Assembly (NCBI RefSeq): GCF_001458215.1
Contig: NZ_CYTW01000001.1
Location: forward strand, 806,001-870,000
DNA: 64,000 nt
Source of the DNA: Shimia thalassica
GTDB taxonomy: Bacteria; Pseudomonadota; Alphaproteobacteria; Rhodobacterales; Rhodobacteraceae
Direction of reading: 5' to 3'
Shown: positions 9,346 to 18,783 of the stretch, one piece after another
Layout of the letters: each line of letters begins with the position of its first letter
Position numbering within the stretch: the stretch's first letter is position 1
The notes under the pieces: generated by a model
What the model was told of the DNA's origin: nothing
What the model saw: the letters and a program-made list of their open reading frames with translations, nothing else
Database searches by the model: none
Program-made: the position numbers and the translations under genes

Positions 9346-10137
9346 TCAGGCGCGGTGCGCGCCGTCAGACAGCGATTTCACAAACGCCAGAACCTCTGCA
9401 ACGGGTTTGCCTGCGCCGATCTGGCTCACGATGGCCGACCCGACAACAGCACCGTCTGCAACCGAGGCAATCGCCTCGGATTTTTCGGGGGTGTTGATAC
9501 CAAACCCAACGATGACCGGCAGGTCTGTTGAGGCTTTGATACGGGCCACTTCCGGGCCGACGTTGGTGGCTTCGGCTTCGGCTGCGCCTGTAATGCCGGT
9601 GATGGACACGTAGTACACAAACCCCGAGGTGTTTTGCAAAACCTTGGGCAGGCGTTTGTCATCTGTCGTTGGTGTGGCGAGGCGGATAAAGTTCATGCCT
9701 GCGGCCTGCGCCGGGATGCACAGTTCTTCGTCTTCTTCGGGGGGAAGGTCGACCACAATCAGACCGTCGATGCCGGCAGCCATTGCATCCTTCAGGAAGG
9801 TGTCAACGCCCCGGTTATAGATCGGGTTGTAATACCCCATCATGACGATTGGCGTTGTGTTGTCTTCTTTGCGAAACTCGGTGGCAAGGTCCAGCGTACG
9901 TTGCAGGGTCATGCCTGCGTCCAGAGCGCGTTGACCCGCGAGCTGGATTGTCGGGCCATCCGCCATTGGATCGGTGAACGGCAGACCAAGTTCGATCACA
10001 TCGACACCGGCCCCCGGAAGACCTTTGACGATCTCGAGCGACTCGTCATAGTTGGGATCTCCTGCCATCACATAGGCCACAAAGGCCTTTTTGCCTGCGG
10101 CGTTCAATTCTGCGAATTTGGCGTCTATGCGAGTCAT
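9346..10137 (-). CDS. trpA: Tryptophan synthase alpha chain
   Basis: Cleaves indole-3-glycerol phosphate to indole, which TrpB uses. The 263-aa length is normal. The catalytic segment [19 protein letters not shown], the [10 protein letters not shown] loop and the phosphate-binding GFGINTPE and GSAIV motifs are intact. The start at [19 protein letters not shown] is where family similarity begins; the frame is open further upstream but those 108 codons look non-coding. Confidence 0.96.
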   Translation of the reverse strand: MTRIDAKFAELNAAGKKAFVAYVMAGDPNYDESLEIVKGLPGAGVDVIELGLPFTDPMADGPTIQLAGQRALDAGMTLQRTLDLATEFRKEDNTTPIVMMGYYNPIYNRGVDTFLKDAMAAGIDGLIVVDLPPEEDEELCIPAQAAGMNFIRLATPTTDDKRLPKVLQNTSGFVYYVSITGITGAAEAEATNVGPEVARIKASTDLPVIVGFGINTPEKSEAIASVADGAVVGSAIVSQIGAGKPVAEVLAFVKSLSDGAHRA

Positions 10138-10238
10138 CGGCTGGTCCCTGTCAAAATTCTGAGTTCCGATGTGCCGTAACCTGCGGGGGAAATCAATCCC
10201 GCCAAGGCGTTGACTTGTCTCTCTTGTGCGGAAAACCC

Positions 10239-10724
10239 TTAGAAACGCTTGTGATAGCGCAGAAGAATTGTGTTCACGCCGGGATTGACGTCGCCAAGGC
10301 TGGCATTGGATTTGTGCACGATGGCCAAAGAAACGGCACTTCCGTTTCGAAAGGCATAGCCGACGCCCAGCAAACTGCGGAATTCCAGCGCATCCCCGAG
10401 ATCGGTGAGAATGCTGCCTTCGGAATACAGACCCGGCATAACGCTGACTTCGGCAAACCACGGGCTGTCGAAATCATATGTCCCGACAAGACCGACCCCC
10501 AAGAAATAATCTTCGTCGGCCGTTCCCGAGACGACGCCACCCCAGCTCACATCCCAGTGGCGCGTATCGTGAAAGGGTTTGTGGTGATATTCGAGTTCGA
10601 TCACAGGAGCGTCGGAAGCGGAGATATTCCCGTATTTGGTATAGCCTGCGCCAAACACAATCTCTTGTGCCGTGACAGGCGCGGCTAAAAAGGCAACCAG
10701 GGCCGACATAACAACGTATTTCAT
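10239..10724 (-). CDS. pagL: Lipid A 3-O-deacylase-like outer membrane protein (PagL family)
   Basis: A 161-aa protein with a signal peptide (cleavage after PVTAQ) and alternating beta-strands typical of a small barrel. The C-terminal VHKSNASLG matches the catalytic His-x-Ser-Asn-Ala signature of PagL, which removes the 3-O acyl chain of lipid A in the outer membrane. The terminal YHKRF ends in an aromatic residue as expected for barrel assembly. An upstream in-frame start at 10748 is possible but lacks support. Confidence 0.75.
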   Translation of the reverse strand: MKYVVMSALVAFLAAPVTAQEIVFGAGYTKYGNISASDAPVIELEYHHKPFHDTRHWDVSWGGVVSGTADEDYFLGVGLVGTYDFDSPWFAEVSVMPGLYSEGSILTDLGDALEFRSLLGVGYAFRNGSAVSLAIVHKSNASLGDVNPGVNTILLRYHKRF

Positions 10725-10882
10725 GGTGGTTTCGCTAAACAGATACAATTCAGGCTTTGGAATTTAATAAGTGTCTTGGAAAAGTTCAATTGGCGTGTCG
10801 TGCCACTCACTCAAATGTGCGCCGCTTGCGTATGGGGCAATTGTTCCATATTAGCAGCCCAACATGGATCAGGAGGCCGGGC

Positions 10883-11980
10883 ATGGGCTTTAAAATGGGT
10901 ATTGTGGGGCTGCCGAACGTCGGTAAATCCACGCTGTTCAACGCATTGACAAAAACTGCAGCAGCTCAGGCGGCGAACTTTCCGTTCTGCACGATTGAGC
11001 CGAACGTGGGTGATGTGGGTGTTCCCGATGCGCGTCTGGACAAGCTGGCCGCAATCGCCGGATCCAAACAGATCATTCCAACACGGATGACGTTTGTCGA
11101 TATTGCCGGCCTTGTGAAAGGCGCATCCAAGGGGGAGGGGCTGGGCAACCAGTTTCTGGCAAACATCCGTGAAGTCGACGCGATTGCCCATGTGCTGCGG
11201 TGTTTTGAAGATGGTGACGTGACCCATGTCGAAGGTCGCGTTGATCCAGTTGCCGATGCCGAGACCATCGAAACCGAATTGATGCTTGCGGATATCGAAA
11301 GCATTGAAAAACGGATGCAAGGGCTCGTGCGCAAGGTGCGGGGCGGCGACAAGGAAGCGGTGCAGCAGGAACGCTTGTTGAAAGACGCTTTGGCCGTTCT
11401 GGAAGACGGACAGCCCGCCCGCGTTGTCGAAGTGGCCGAGGACGACCTCAAAGCGTGGAAAATGCTTCAGCTTTTGACCACGAAACCGGTTTTGTATGTC
11501 TGCAACGTAGGTGAGTCCGAGTCCGTTGATGGCAATGAGCATTCTGCCAAAGTGGCGGAAATGGCTGCGTCTCAGGGCAACTCTCACGTTATTATTTCCG
11601 CGCAGATCGAAGAAGAGATCAGCCAGCTGGAAGATGACGAGGCCGTTATGTTCCTCGAGGAAATGGGGCTGGAAGAGGCTGGACTGGATCGTCTGATCCG
11701 TGCCGGTTACGAGTTGCTGCACTTGGAAACCTACTTCACGGTTGGCCCGAAAGAAGCGCGAGCCTGGACAATCAAGCAGGGCACAATGGCACCTCAGGCT
11801 GCGGGCGTGATCCACGGTGATTTCGAAAAGGGATTCATCCGTGCCGAAACCATCGCCTATGACGATTACATCGCCTGCAACGGCGAACAAGGATCAAAAG
11901 AAGCGGGCAAGATGCGCGCGGAAGGCAAAGGCTATCTTGTGAAAGATGGCGACGTGATGCACTTCCTGTTCAATACCTAA
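10883..11980 (+). CDS. ychF: Redox-regulated ATPase YchF (Obg-family)
   Basis: A 365-aa P-loop NTPase of the OLA1/YchF group, ATP- rather than GTP-preferring, that associates with the ribosome. The G1 loop GLPNVGKST, the [20 protein letters not shown]3 segment and the C-terminal TGS domain ([35 protein letters not shown]) are plain. The AGGAGG ribosome site 7 bases upstream fixes the start; the open frame extends 42 codons upstream without similarity. Confidence 0.97.
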   Translation: MGFKMGIVGLPNVGKSTLFNALTKTAAAQAANFPFCTIEPNVGDVGVPDARLDKLAAIAGSKQIIPTRMTFVDIAGLVKGASKGEGLGNQFLANIREVDAIAHVLRCFEDGDVTHVEGRVDPVADAETIETELMLADIESIEKRMQGLVRKVRGGDKEAVQQERLLKDALAVLEDGQPARVVEVAEDDLKAWKMLQLLTTKPVLYVCNVGESESVDGNEHSAKVAEMAASQGNSHVIISAQIEEEISQLEDDEAVMFLEEMGLEEAGLDRLIRAGYELLHLETYFTVGPKEARAWTIKQGTMAPQAAGVIHGDFEKGFIRAETIAYDDYIACNGEQGSKEAGKMRAEGKGYLVKDGDVMHFLFNT

Positions 11981-11986
11981 GGTTTT

Positions 11987-12012
11987 GTCGGGCGAGAGAG
12001 ATCTCGCCCGAC
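11987..12012. terminator. Strong hairpin between convergent ychF and tetR-type gene
   Basis: An 11-bp perfect stem GTCGGGCGAGA/TCTCGCCCGAC with a GAGA loop, six bases past the ychF stop. There is no T-run downstream in either direction, so termination is inferred from position and stem strength. Confidence 0.6.
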
Positions 12013-12014
12013 CC

Positions 12015-12689
12015 CTATCGGTCTGCCACTTTTGACAGGCTGAAATTTCGGTAAGATTCGATATCTTCGGGCGCGTGTTTGACGCCTGTGAAGCATTCCA
12101 GATACCAGTCCAGCCGCTCAAGGCGCTCTTGCATCGGCTCGCGCACCTCAAGCGCGTGATACCCAAGCTGCATATAATACAGAATTCTGGCCCGGACCTC
12201 GGCTTCGTTCGGGTCGAAGTCGTGACGTTCAAACATGTTGGTCAGGGCCCCAACGCGCGCCTTGTCTGCGGCGTCAATGCGTTGGCGCACCGCACCATCC
12301 CGACGTGACCATTCCCGCACCGCGAAATCCAGCCCTTGGTCAAACAAATCGGGATCGATGAAGCATCGGAAAAATTCACATGTCGCTTGGGTGATGTTGT
12401 CGGTTTGCTTTTCACAGGCCAGGATAATGGTCTGCGTATTACGCTCTTCCCAATCATCCAAAAGCGCCTCGAGCAGATGTTTGCGGCTTTTGAAATACCA
12501 GTAAAAACTTGATCGTGACACTTGCAGACGCTCGCCCAGAGCCAGCACTTTGACTTCGGCAACGCCACCGCTCACCAAGACGTCGCGCGCCACGTTCAAC
12601 CAGTCTTCACGCGTGACTTTTACATGTCCGACAAGCGGGGCTTTGTCTGGGTCGTCACGATGCAACACTGGGGATGCGCGTTTGGGCAT
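12015..12689 (-). CDS. TetR-family transcriptional regulator
   Basis: A 224-aa regulator with an N-terminal TetR helix-turn-helix (LALGERLQVSRSSFYWYFKSRKHLLEALL) and a divergent ligand-binding domain. It starts 1 base after the stop of the MttB-family gene and is therefore the third gene of that operon. It is a good candidate to bind the palindrome upstream of the operon and sense a methylated amine, but the ligand is inferred from context only. Confidence 0.88.
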   Translation of the reverse strand: MPKRASPVLHRDDPDKAPLVGHVKVTREDWLNVARDVLVSGGVAEVKVLALGERLQVSRSSFYWYFKSRKHLLEALLDDWEERNTQTIILACEKQTDNITQATCEFFRCFIDPDLFDQGLDFAVREWSRRDGAVRQRIDAADKARVGALTNMFERHDFDPNEAEVRARILYYMQLGYHALEVREPMQERLERLDWYLECFTGVKHAPEDIESYRNFSLSKVADR

Positions 12690-12690
12690 G

Positions 12691-14253
12691 TCAGCTCTCC
12701 GGCGGGGCACCACCTTCGGCGGTACGTTTTGCGATATGCGCCTTTAATTGGGCAAGCCTGTCGCCGTCAATGGCGGGGCGGGCATCTTCGGCCAGAATAG
12801 CCTTCCACACGTCTGTTGCACGGGTATTGGCGTCTTTGGCGCCACGTTCGGTCCATGTACCAAAATTAGCATAGTCGTGCACAACCGGCTCGTAAAATGC
12901 AGTGTTATAGCGTTCCATCGTTTGAGAGGTCGCAAAGAAGTGGCCGCTGGGATCAACTTCGCTTATGGCGTTTCCAAACCCGATTTCATCGGGCCCCGCC
13001 CTGTTTCCGGCACAAAGTTCGGCAACCATGTTCAAGACTTCGGCGTCAGTGACGAGCTTTTCATAAGACACGCTAAGCCCCCCTTCGAGCCAACCTGCCG
13101 CGTGGATGATCACAGTTGCCCCCGACATAAGGCACCCCCACAGTCCGAACTGGTTCTCGTTTGCGGCCTGCACATCATTGGTGTTCGCGGCAGAGCCCGC
13201 AGCAGATCGCCAGGGCAATCCGATATGTCGGGCCAGCTGTCCTGCTGCAAGAGATGCCTGAAAATGGGATGGGGTGCCGAAAGCGGGCGCTCCGGATTTC
13301 ATGTCCACATTCGATGTGAATGTACCGTAACAAATCGGTGCACCAGGGTTGACCAGCTGTGTCAGTGTGATCGCCGAAAGCGCTTCGGCGTGGCTAAGGG
13401 TGATGGCCCCGGCGACGGTGATCGGGGCCATGGCGCCCATCAGCGTAAAGGGCGTGACAATAGACATTTGCCCATGCCGCGCGAAATCAATCAGACCCTG
13501 CGCCATGGGAATATCCAGCGTGCGCGGGCTGTTGGTATTTATGATCGTATAACAGTGGGGGGATGCCTGAAACTCTGCGTCGCTTAGCCCGCGAAAGTCG
13601 CGGGTCATCTCAAAACAATCCATCACCTGCGGTGTTCCGCGTGCAAAGACAAAGGGAAATTTGTCGCTGTGGGTGAACTGGGCTTCGGTCGTGAAATAGT
13701 GGCGCAGATGCGTCTCAATATCCTGTGGTTCTACCTGCGGCGAGATCATCTGAAAAACATCAAAATGATGTGTCAGCTTCAAATACTCGACATAGTCCCG
13801 CGCCGATCCGGGCCGCCTGCCGCGCTCGCGATCGGTTGCGTTCGGGGCGCCTGCGCCGGCCTGAAACACCAAGCTGCCGAGTTCGAGCGTAAAGTCCCTG
13901 TCGCGTGCACCTGCGCGGCATTTGATCGATTTAGGCGCGGTCCCTATCGCCGCTTCAACCATGTCGCGCCCGATATACACCATTTCCGTGGATTCATCGA
14001 CGCGCGCGCCGCCCGCTGCAAACACGCGGCGGGCTTCGGGCAAAAGAACCTTGATGCCAAGCTCTTCAAGCGTGCGCAGCGCCGTGTCATGCATGTTGGC
14101 GATTTCATCCGCCGAGAAGACATCCATTGTCGGAAACGGATTTTTCAACTGACGGTAATTTACCGCCCGCTGGGGTTTGGGTTGCGATGCGTCGCCTTCG
14201 CGTTGGCGGCGGCGTCCGCCTCTTGTGCGACGCTGGGTTTCCTTGTCCATCAC
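12691..14253 (-). CDS. MttB-family (trimethylamine methyltransferase-like) protein, non-pyrrolysine
   Basis: A 520-aa member of the MttB superfamily (PF06253): FQAGAGAPNATDRERGRRPGS, TPFTLMGAMAPITVAGAITLSHAEALS and the YGTFTSNVDMKSGAPAFG region match this family. The frame has no internal TAG, so it belongs to the non-pyrrolysine members, which demethylate quaternary amines such as glycine betaine onto a corrinoid protein. The N-terminus carries a basic Arg-rich extension. It overlaps the upstream flavoprotein by 4 bases. No corrinoid-protein or corrinoid:folate methyltransferase gene is visible nearby, so the methyl acceptor is unclear. Confidence 0.88.
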   Translation of the reverse strand: MMDKETQRRTRGGRRRQREGDASQPKPQRAVNYRQLKNPFPTMDVFSADEIANMHDTALRTLEELGIKVLLPEARRVFAAGGARVDESTEMVYIGRDMVEAAIGTAPKSIKCRAGARDRDFTLELGSLVFQAGAGAPNATDRERGRRPGSARDYVEYLKLTHHFDVFQMISPQVEPQDIETHLRHYFTTEAQFTHSDKFPFVFARGTPQVMDCFEMTRDFRGLSDAEFQASPHCYTIINTNSPRTLDIPMAQGLIDFARHGQMSIVTPFTLMGAMAPITVAGAITLSHAEALSAITLTQLVNPGAPICYGTFTSNVDMKSGAPAFGTPSHFQASLAAGQLARHIGLPWRSAAGSAANTNDVQAANENQFGLWGCLMSGATVIIHAAGWLEGGLSVSYEKLVTDAEVLNMVAELCAGNRAGPDEIGFGNAISEVDPSGHFFATSQTMERYNTAFYEPVVHDYANFGTWTERGAKDANTRATDVWKAILAEDARPAIDGDRLAQLKAHIAKRTAEGGAPPES

Positions 14254-16661
14254 CGGCCCCTCATCGCTTGGCCGGTCGGGTCATAAGGCGACGACGCGAT
14301 GACCTTTGCTGGCCGCTCCATGCCCACGATGTGCACACTCAAAGCGGTGCCTTCGGAGGCAGCATTGCGATCCACCATCGCCAGTGCCAGCGATTTTCCA
14401 ACCGTGTGCCCGTACCCACCGGATGTCACAAAGCCAACGCGTTTGTCGCCGTTCCATACGGGTTCGTATCCACTTGCGTCTGCATCCAATGCATCCACTT
14501 CGAGAGTGACAACAACCTGTCCGGGGCCACCAGAGTTGTGTTCATTTTGCGCGGCGTCCCGCCCTATGAAATCCCCCTTGTCCCAGTCAATCCAGCGATC
14601 CATTCCGGTTTGGGCGGCACTATAGCCTTGGGTGAATTCAGTGCTCCAAATCCCGAAGCTTTTTTCCAGTCGCAGGCTGAGCAGGGCGCTAAACCCGACC
14701 TCTCGCATGTCGCAATCTGCACCCGCAGCCAGCAAGGTGTCGCGCAGGGTGATATGCTCGGTCGCGGCGCAATGAATTTCATAGCCAAGTTCACCCGAAA
14801 CCGAGAGACGGCCCACTTTGACGCGCAACATGCCAATGTCGAACACGCCACATCCCATAAAGGGCAGGTCGGCGATTGCGCCATCGGTCAGTTTTTCGAG
14901 GACCCGAAGGCTGTTGGGGCCTGAAAGACTAAAGCCGACAGTGGCGTCAGAGAGGTCCGTGACAGCCACGTCAGCCCCCGAATGATCTTCGAACCAACGT
15001 TTGTGCCATTCGCGCAGGTAATAGCTGCCCATGATCCACCAAGTGCCGTCGCCCCAGTTAAAAACGGTCAAATCCCCCTTGAGGCGCCCCTGTTCAGATA
15101 ACATCGGGGCAAGGCGCGCACGCCCCGGTTTGGGCAGCGTCGACGCCATAATGGTGTTCAGCCATGCCTCGGCACCGTCGCCGGATACTTCGAACCTTGA
15201 AAATCCCGAGATGTCGAGGAGACCAACCGCCGTGCGCACCGCTTTGCATTCTGCGGCAACGATGTCGAATGCGTTCGAGCGTTTCAAAGTGGGGGTCTCA
15301 ACAAACGCGGCGCTTGGCGCAAAATACAGTGGTATCTCAAGACCATAACTCACGCCCCAGCGACAACCGGCAGCGGTCATGTCCGAGTAGGCGGGCGCTT
15401 TTTTCAACGGGCGCCCTGCGGGCAATTGCTCGTTGGGATAGGTCATCACAAAGCGGCGCGTATAGAATTGGCCCGTGGTTTCCCTGATATATTGTTTGTT
15501 CTCGGCATAGGGGCCGAAGCGGGCCACATCCATCCCGAACACATCCGCCTCTGGTTCGCCATGTATCATCCATTCGGCAAGCGATTTGCCGACGCCGCCA
15601 CCTTGCAGAAAGCCCGCCATCACACCGCAAGCACACCAGTAGCCGGGCTTGCCACGCACCGGACCCACCAAAGGGTTGCCGTCGGGCGCAAAGGTAAAGG
15701 CGCCGTTGACCCATGTCTTGACACCGACCTCTTGCAGGGCGGGATAGCGTTCGAACCCGAGGGTTAGTTCGCGTTCGATACGGTCGGTGTCTTCTTGCTG
15801 CAGTTCAAACCCGTATTCCCAAGGCGCCCCATCCATCATCCAGTGTTCGTGGTCGATCTCGTAAATGCCAAGCAACAGGCCCTTTTGGTCCTGACGCATA
15901 TAGGTGAACCCTTCGAGATCCACAGTCATGGGAACTTCAAAGTCGAGCTGTTCCAGTTCCGGAATGGTGTCAGAGATCAAATAATGATGGTTTAACGGAG
16001 ACACAGGCAATTCCACGCCCGCCATCCGGCCAACCTGTTTGGCCCACAGGCCCGCAGCATTGACCACATGTTCCGTGTGGATCGTGCCTTTCTCGGTTAC
16101 CACATCCCACCCGTCTTTGGTTTGCACCAATTCGAGAACCCGATTGTGTTCGATAACCTCGGCGCCGCGTTTTTTGGCAGCCCCGGCATAGGCATGCACC
16201 GTGCCGGTTGTGTCGACATAGCCTTCGCGATCGGCCCACATGCCACCTAGGATGCCATCTGTCGACATGATCGGACACAGATCACCCGCTTCTTCAGGGG
16301 TGATCAACCGGCAGTCATCAATGCCGATGGATTGAAAGGTGCGATAGGCGGATTGCAACCATTCCCACCGATCCGGCGTGCCGGCAAGGGTCATGCCGCC
16401 TGTCATATGCATCCCGACAGATTGCCCTGACTCTTGTTCGATTTCGGACAATAGGTCGATTGTGTAGGCCTGAAGCGAGGCAATATTGGGATCCGCATTC
16501 AAGGCATGGAACCCTCCGGCGGCGTGCCAGCTTGATCCGGCGGTCAGAACCGAACGCTCGATCAGGCAAACATCCGTCCATCCGAATTTGGCCAGATGAT
16601 ACAAAACAGACGTGCCGACAACTCCGCCTCCAATAACGATTGCGCGATAGTGTGATTTCAT
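14250..16661 (-). CDS. Dimethylglycine/sarcosine dehydrogenase-like flavoprotein with folate-binding GcvT domain
   Basis: An 803-aa protein. Residues about 6-360 form a DAO-type FAD domain with IGGGVVGTSVLYHL and GSSWHAAGG, where His46 matches the histidine that covalently binds FAD in dimethylglycine dehydrogenase. An FAO_M bridge follows, then a GcvT aminomethyltransferase domain (about 425-700) and its C-terminal barrel. Family members oxidatively demethylate dimethylglycine or sarcosine and hand the C1 unit to tetrahydrofolate. It is the first gene of the operon with the MttB homologue and TetR regulator. The exact substrate cannot be read from sequence. Confidence 0.9.
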   Translation of the reverse strand: MKSHYRAIVIGGGVVGTSVLYHLAKFGWTDVCLIERSVLTAGSSWHAAGGFHALNADPNIASLQAYTIDLLSEIEQESGQSVGMHMTGGMTLAGTPDRWEWLQSAYRTFQSIGIDDCRLITPEEAGDLCPIMSTDGILGGMWADREGYVDTTGTVHAYAGAAKKRGAEVIEHNRVLELVQTKDGWDVVTEKGTIHTEHVVNAAGLWAKQVGRMAGVELPVSPLNHHYLISDTIPELEQLDFEVPMTVDLEGFTYMRQDQKGLLLGIYEIDHEHWMMDGAPWEYGFELQQEDTDRIERELTLGFERYPALQEVGVKTWVNGAFTFAPDGNPLVGPVRGKPGYWCACGVMAGFLQGGGVGKSLAEWMIHGEPEADVFGMDVARFGPYAENKQYIRETTGQFYTRRFVMTYPNEQLPAGRPLKKAPAYSDMTAAGCRWGVSYGLEIPLYFAPSAAFVETPTLKRSNAFDIVAAECKAVRTAVGLLDISGFSRFEVSGDGAEAWLNTIMASTLPKPGRARLAPMLSEQGRLKGDLTVFNWGDGTWWIMGSYYLREWHKRWFEDHSGADVAVTDLSDATVGFSLSGPNSLRVLEKLTDGAIADLPFMGCGVFDIGMLRVKVGRLSVSGELGYEIHCAATEHITLRDTLLAAGADCDMREVGFSALLSLRLEKSFGIWSTEFTQGYSAAQTGMDRWIDWDKGDFIGRDAAQNEHNSGGPGQVVVTLEVDALDADASGYEPVWNGDKRVGFVTSGGYGHTVGKSLALAMVDRNAASEGTALSVHIVGMERPAKVIASSPYDPTGQAMRGR

Positions 16662-16725
16662 GGCGGTCTCCTCTGGGTCTGAAAGTTCGGTATCCCGTCG
16701 CCTCGAATCCAGTAATGGACATCAT

Positions 16726-16752
16726 TGTCTAATGCATAGATTGCATTGGACA
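16726..16752. promoter_or_regulatory. Near-perfect palindrome upstream of the flavoprotein-mttB-tetR operon
   Basis: TGTCTAATGCA and TGCATTGGACA form 11-bp arms with a single mismatch and a 5-base spacer, 65 bases upstream of the operon's first codon. The size and position fit a TetR-type operator, probably for the regulator encoded last in the operon. Confidence 0.65.
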
Positions 16753-16931
16753 CTTTTGTCTATACTTGTCTGAAATGAATTGGGAGAGAGTTCAGTTCCC
16801 GCGAAAACACTCAAAGATTGGTGTTCGGGTAAAGCGGTGCGGCGCGAAAAAGGCGCACGCAGTCACCCCAGCCCGCAGGGCTTTGGTTCATACACCGCGG
16901 TGCGTTTTGCAATAATTGGATTCTGCGGCGG

Positions 16932-18191
16932 TTAAGGCGTTTCAGGCAATTCTTTAATCGCCCCAAGCAGTTGCGCGACTTCCTGTTCCGTATTGTAGTG
17001 GCACAGTGAAATGCGAATACAATCAGACAACCCGAGAGGGTCCAGAACATTGCTGCTATAATGATCTGCTTTTCGGGTGTGGGTGCGAATGCCTTGTGCA
17101 TTCAAATAGGTGACCACATCCGGCGAAGGCATCCCTTTGATCACAATCGACACGAGACCTTCGCGTGCTGGATTGTCTGCCCCACCAAGGATCATCACAT
17201 GGGGCATGTCCCGCAGACCGGGCAGATTACCCGTGCCATTGATCATCGCGTTGGTCAGATGGGTTTCATAAGCGTGAATAGCAGCGCCAGCCGCTTCGAT
17301 ACGTTCTCGACGTCCGGTTTCCGACGACACTTCCCCGCCCAGCCATTCGAAATAGGCCACGACATCGGAAACCGTGGCATAGGACCCTGTGTCCCGTGTG
17401 CCGAATTCCCATCCGGTTTCTGGGGCGTCGATCAGCATGTCATGGGGCAGGGCGGTCATGCGGTCCGAAATCCAGGCGATCCCGTATCCATGACGCGAAA
17501 AGACTTTGTAAGGTGAAATGACATAAGCATCGATGTCGTAGGACGCGATATCAAGCTGTCCATGGGCGGCGTGTTGTATCCCGTCAACAATGATAAAACA
17601 GTCCGGCGACACGTCGCGGATTGCCTTTGCGATCGCCGCCACATCCATGCCGATACCGGACACGGGGGAAGCATGCAGGATGGTCGCAACCGAGACGTCA
17701 GGTGTCATGACCGCAGCATAGTCAGACGCCGTTACCAATCCAGAAGCGGCATCATGCGGGACATTAAGGTAATCGAGCGCGGCCTTTTCGGTAGACCGGC
17801 AGGCGGCGCTTCGGCTTGCGGGATGTTCAATGGATGACCCGATCACTTTGCTGCCTTTTGGCGCGTTTTCACAGGCTGTTCGGATCATACGAAACAAAAG
17901 CTCTGTCCCGCTTTCCCCTGCAAAAAACTGTCCGCTGGGGGCGTTCATAAACACGGCAAGGTCGGCTTTTGCCGTGTTTATGGTCTGGACCAAGGCGTGC
18001 GACGCCGGATTGTCCCGTCCTTGGTTGTCGGGAATGGCTGCGTATTTGGCCGAAGTTTCAACGACGGATTTGAGCGTAAGCGCCCCGCCTGCATTTTCAA
18101 AGAAGACGCGCGGTCCTTGAAAAGGACAGGTGTCAACATGGGCAAACCGATCGCGTATTGCCGAAATCAAAGCAGGTGAATCCTGAATCAT
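16932..18191 (-). CDS. Class V aminotransferase (cysteine desulfurase-like)
   Basis: A 419-aa PLP enzyme of the aminotransferase class V/NifS-like fold. The PLP lysine lies in VISPYKVFSRHGYG, the cofactor aspartate in IIVDGIQHAAHG, and the FFENAGGALT start is typical. The loop with a catalytic cysteine found in true cysteine desulfurases is not evident, so a role in iron-sulfur assembly is doubtful; it may be a lyase or aminotransferase of small amino acids. The start at 18191 has a GGAAG ribosome site; the ATG at 18215 does not. It is separated from the downstream operon by about 270 bases. Confidence 0.8.
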   Translation of the reverse strand: MIQDSPALISAIRDRFAHVDTCPFQGPRVFFENAGGALTLKSVVETSAKYAAIPDNQGRDNPASHALVQTINTAKADLAVFMNAPSGQFFAGESGTELLFRMIRTACENAPKGSKVIGSSIEHPASRSAACRSTEKAALDYLNVPHDAASGLVTASDYAAVMTPDVSVATILHASPVSGIGMDVAAIAKAIRDVSPDCFIIVDGIQHAAHGQLDIASYDIDAYVISPYKVFSRHGYGIAWISDRMTALPHDMLIDAPETGWEFGTRDTGSYATVSDVVAYFEWLGGEVSSETGRRERIEAAGAAIHAYETHLTNAMINGTGNLPGLRDMPHVMILGGADNPAREGLVSIVIKGMPSPDVVTYLNAQGIRTHTRKADHYSSNVLDPLGLSDCIRISLCHYNTEQEVAQLLGAIKELPETP

Positions 18192-18215
18192 TTTTCTTCC
18201 CGTTTCTGAGGTCAT

Positions 18216-18565
18216 GAGCGCGGGCCTTTAAGCTCGTTAATGAGCGGACCTGCAACCTGACCACTCTCTTGTGCGTATGAAGGAGATCAGAGCGTTTATT
18301 GAGAGAGTGTCAAGCCAAGAAGCCCAGTATAAAGCCCCGGTCCGCCACGCCAACACTTTGGCGCTCAAAGAAGATGCTCTTCGCCCGCAACCTCATTCGG
18401 TACACAACAGGTCGCAGAGATCAGGGATCTGACCTCTGCCCAAGCCATGCCTCGCGATGGGTCCCGTCTTCCTATGTGCCTGAAGATTTTGGATATTCAA
18501 AAAAAAATCATTCCCGTGTTTTTTGCCCTTGTTCTCAAGGTGGCAAGCCCTGTATAGCGGTCGAC
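18216..18565. other. Intergenic region before tRNA-Ser
   Basis: About 350 bases between the aminotransferase start and the tRNA gene. Short open frames here lack ribosome sites and similarity. It should carry the promoters of both neighbours; I see no other element. Confidence 0.5.
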
Positions 18566-18655
18566 GGAGACGTGGCCGAGTGGTCGAAGGCGCTCCCCTG
18601 CTAAGGGAGTAAACGGGGAACCGTTTCGAGGGTTCGAATCCCTTCGTCTCCGCCA
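18566..18655 (+). tRNA. tRNA-Ser (anticodon GCU), island integration site
   Basis: A class II tRNA with a 7-bp acceptor stem (GGAGACG with CGTCTCC), discriminator G and an encoded CCA. The anticodon arm CTCCCCTGCTAAGGGAG has anticodon GCT, the long variable arm AAACGGGGAACCGTTT is typical of serine, and GGTTCGAATCC is the T-arm. The gene is complete; its last 62 bases recur exactly at the far end of the adjoining island. Confidence 0.97.
18594..18655 (+). repeat. attL: 62-bp direct repeat, 3' end of tRNA-Ser
   Basis: Identical to the copy at the right end of the island, running from the anticodon arm (TCCCCTGCTAAGGGAG) to the terminal GCCA. Integration here keeps the tRNA intact. Confidence 0.95.
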
Positions 18656-18715
18656 TAAAATCAATAACTTACATGATTTACTGGCGTTCCACCCTTCGGG
18701 GCCTAGGGACTGAGT

Positions 18716-18730
18716 TTAGGGACATGTGTA
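18716..18730 (+). promoter_or_regulatory. Integrase arm-type site, left end
   Basis: TTAGGGACATGTGTA is identical to a site at 32411-32425 near the other island end. A related CTAGGGAC lies at 18703 and an inverted TGTCCCTAA at 18749. Repeated short motifs flanking both att cores are typical of tyrosine-integrase arm sites. Confidence 0.65.
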
Positions 18731-18783
18731 CCTAAGTTGTGAAATCCGTGTCCCTAAGTAGCCAAAGCGGTTCGATTCGGTTC

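Noticed and set aside
10138-10461. 108-codon N-terminal extension of trpA
   Set aside because: The extension is Arg/Gln/Ser-rich and unlike TrpA, whose similarity starts at MTRIDAKF.
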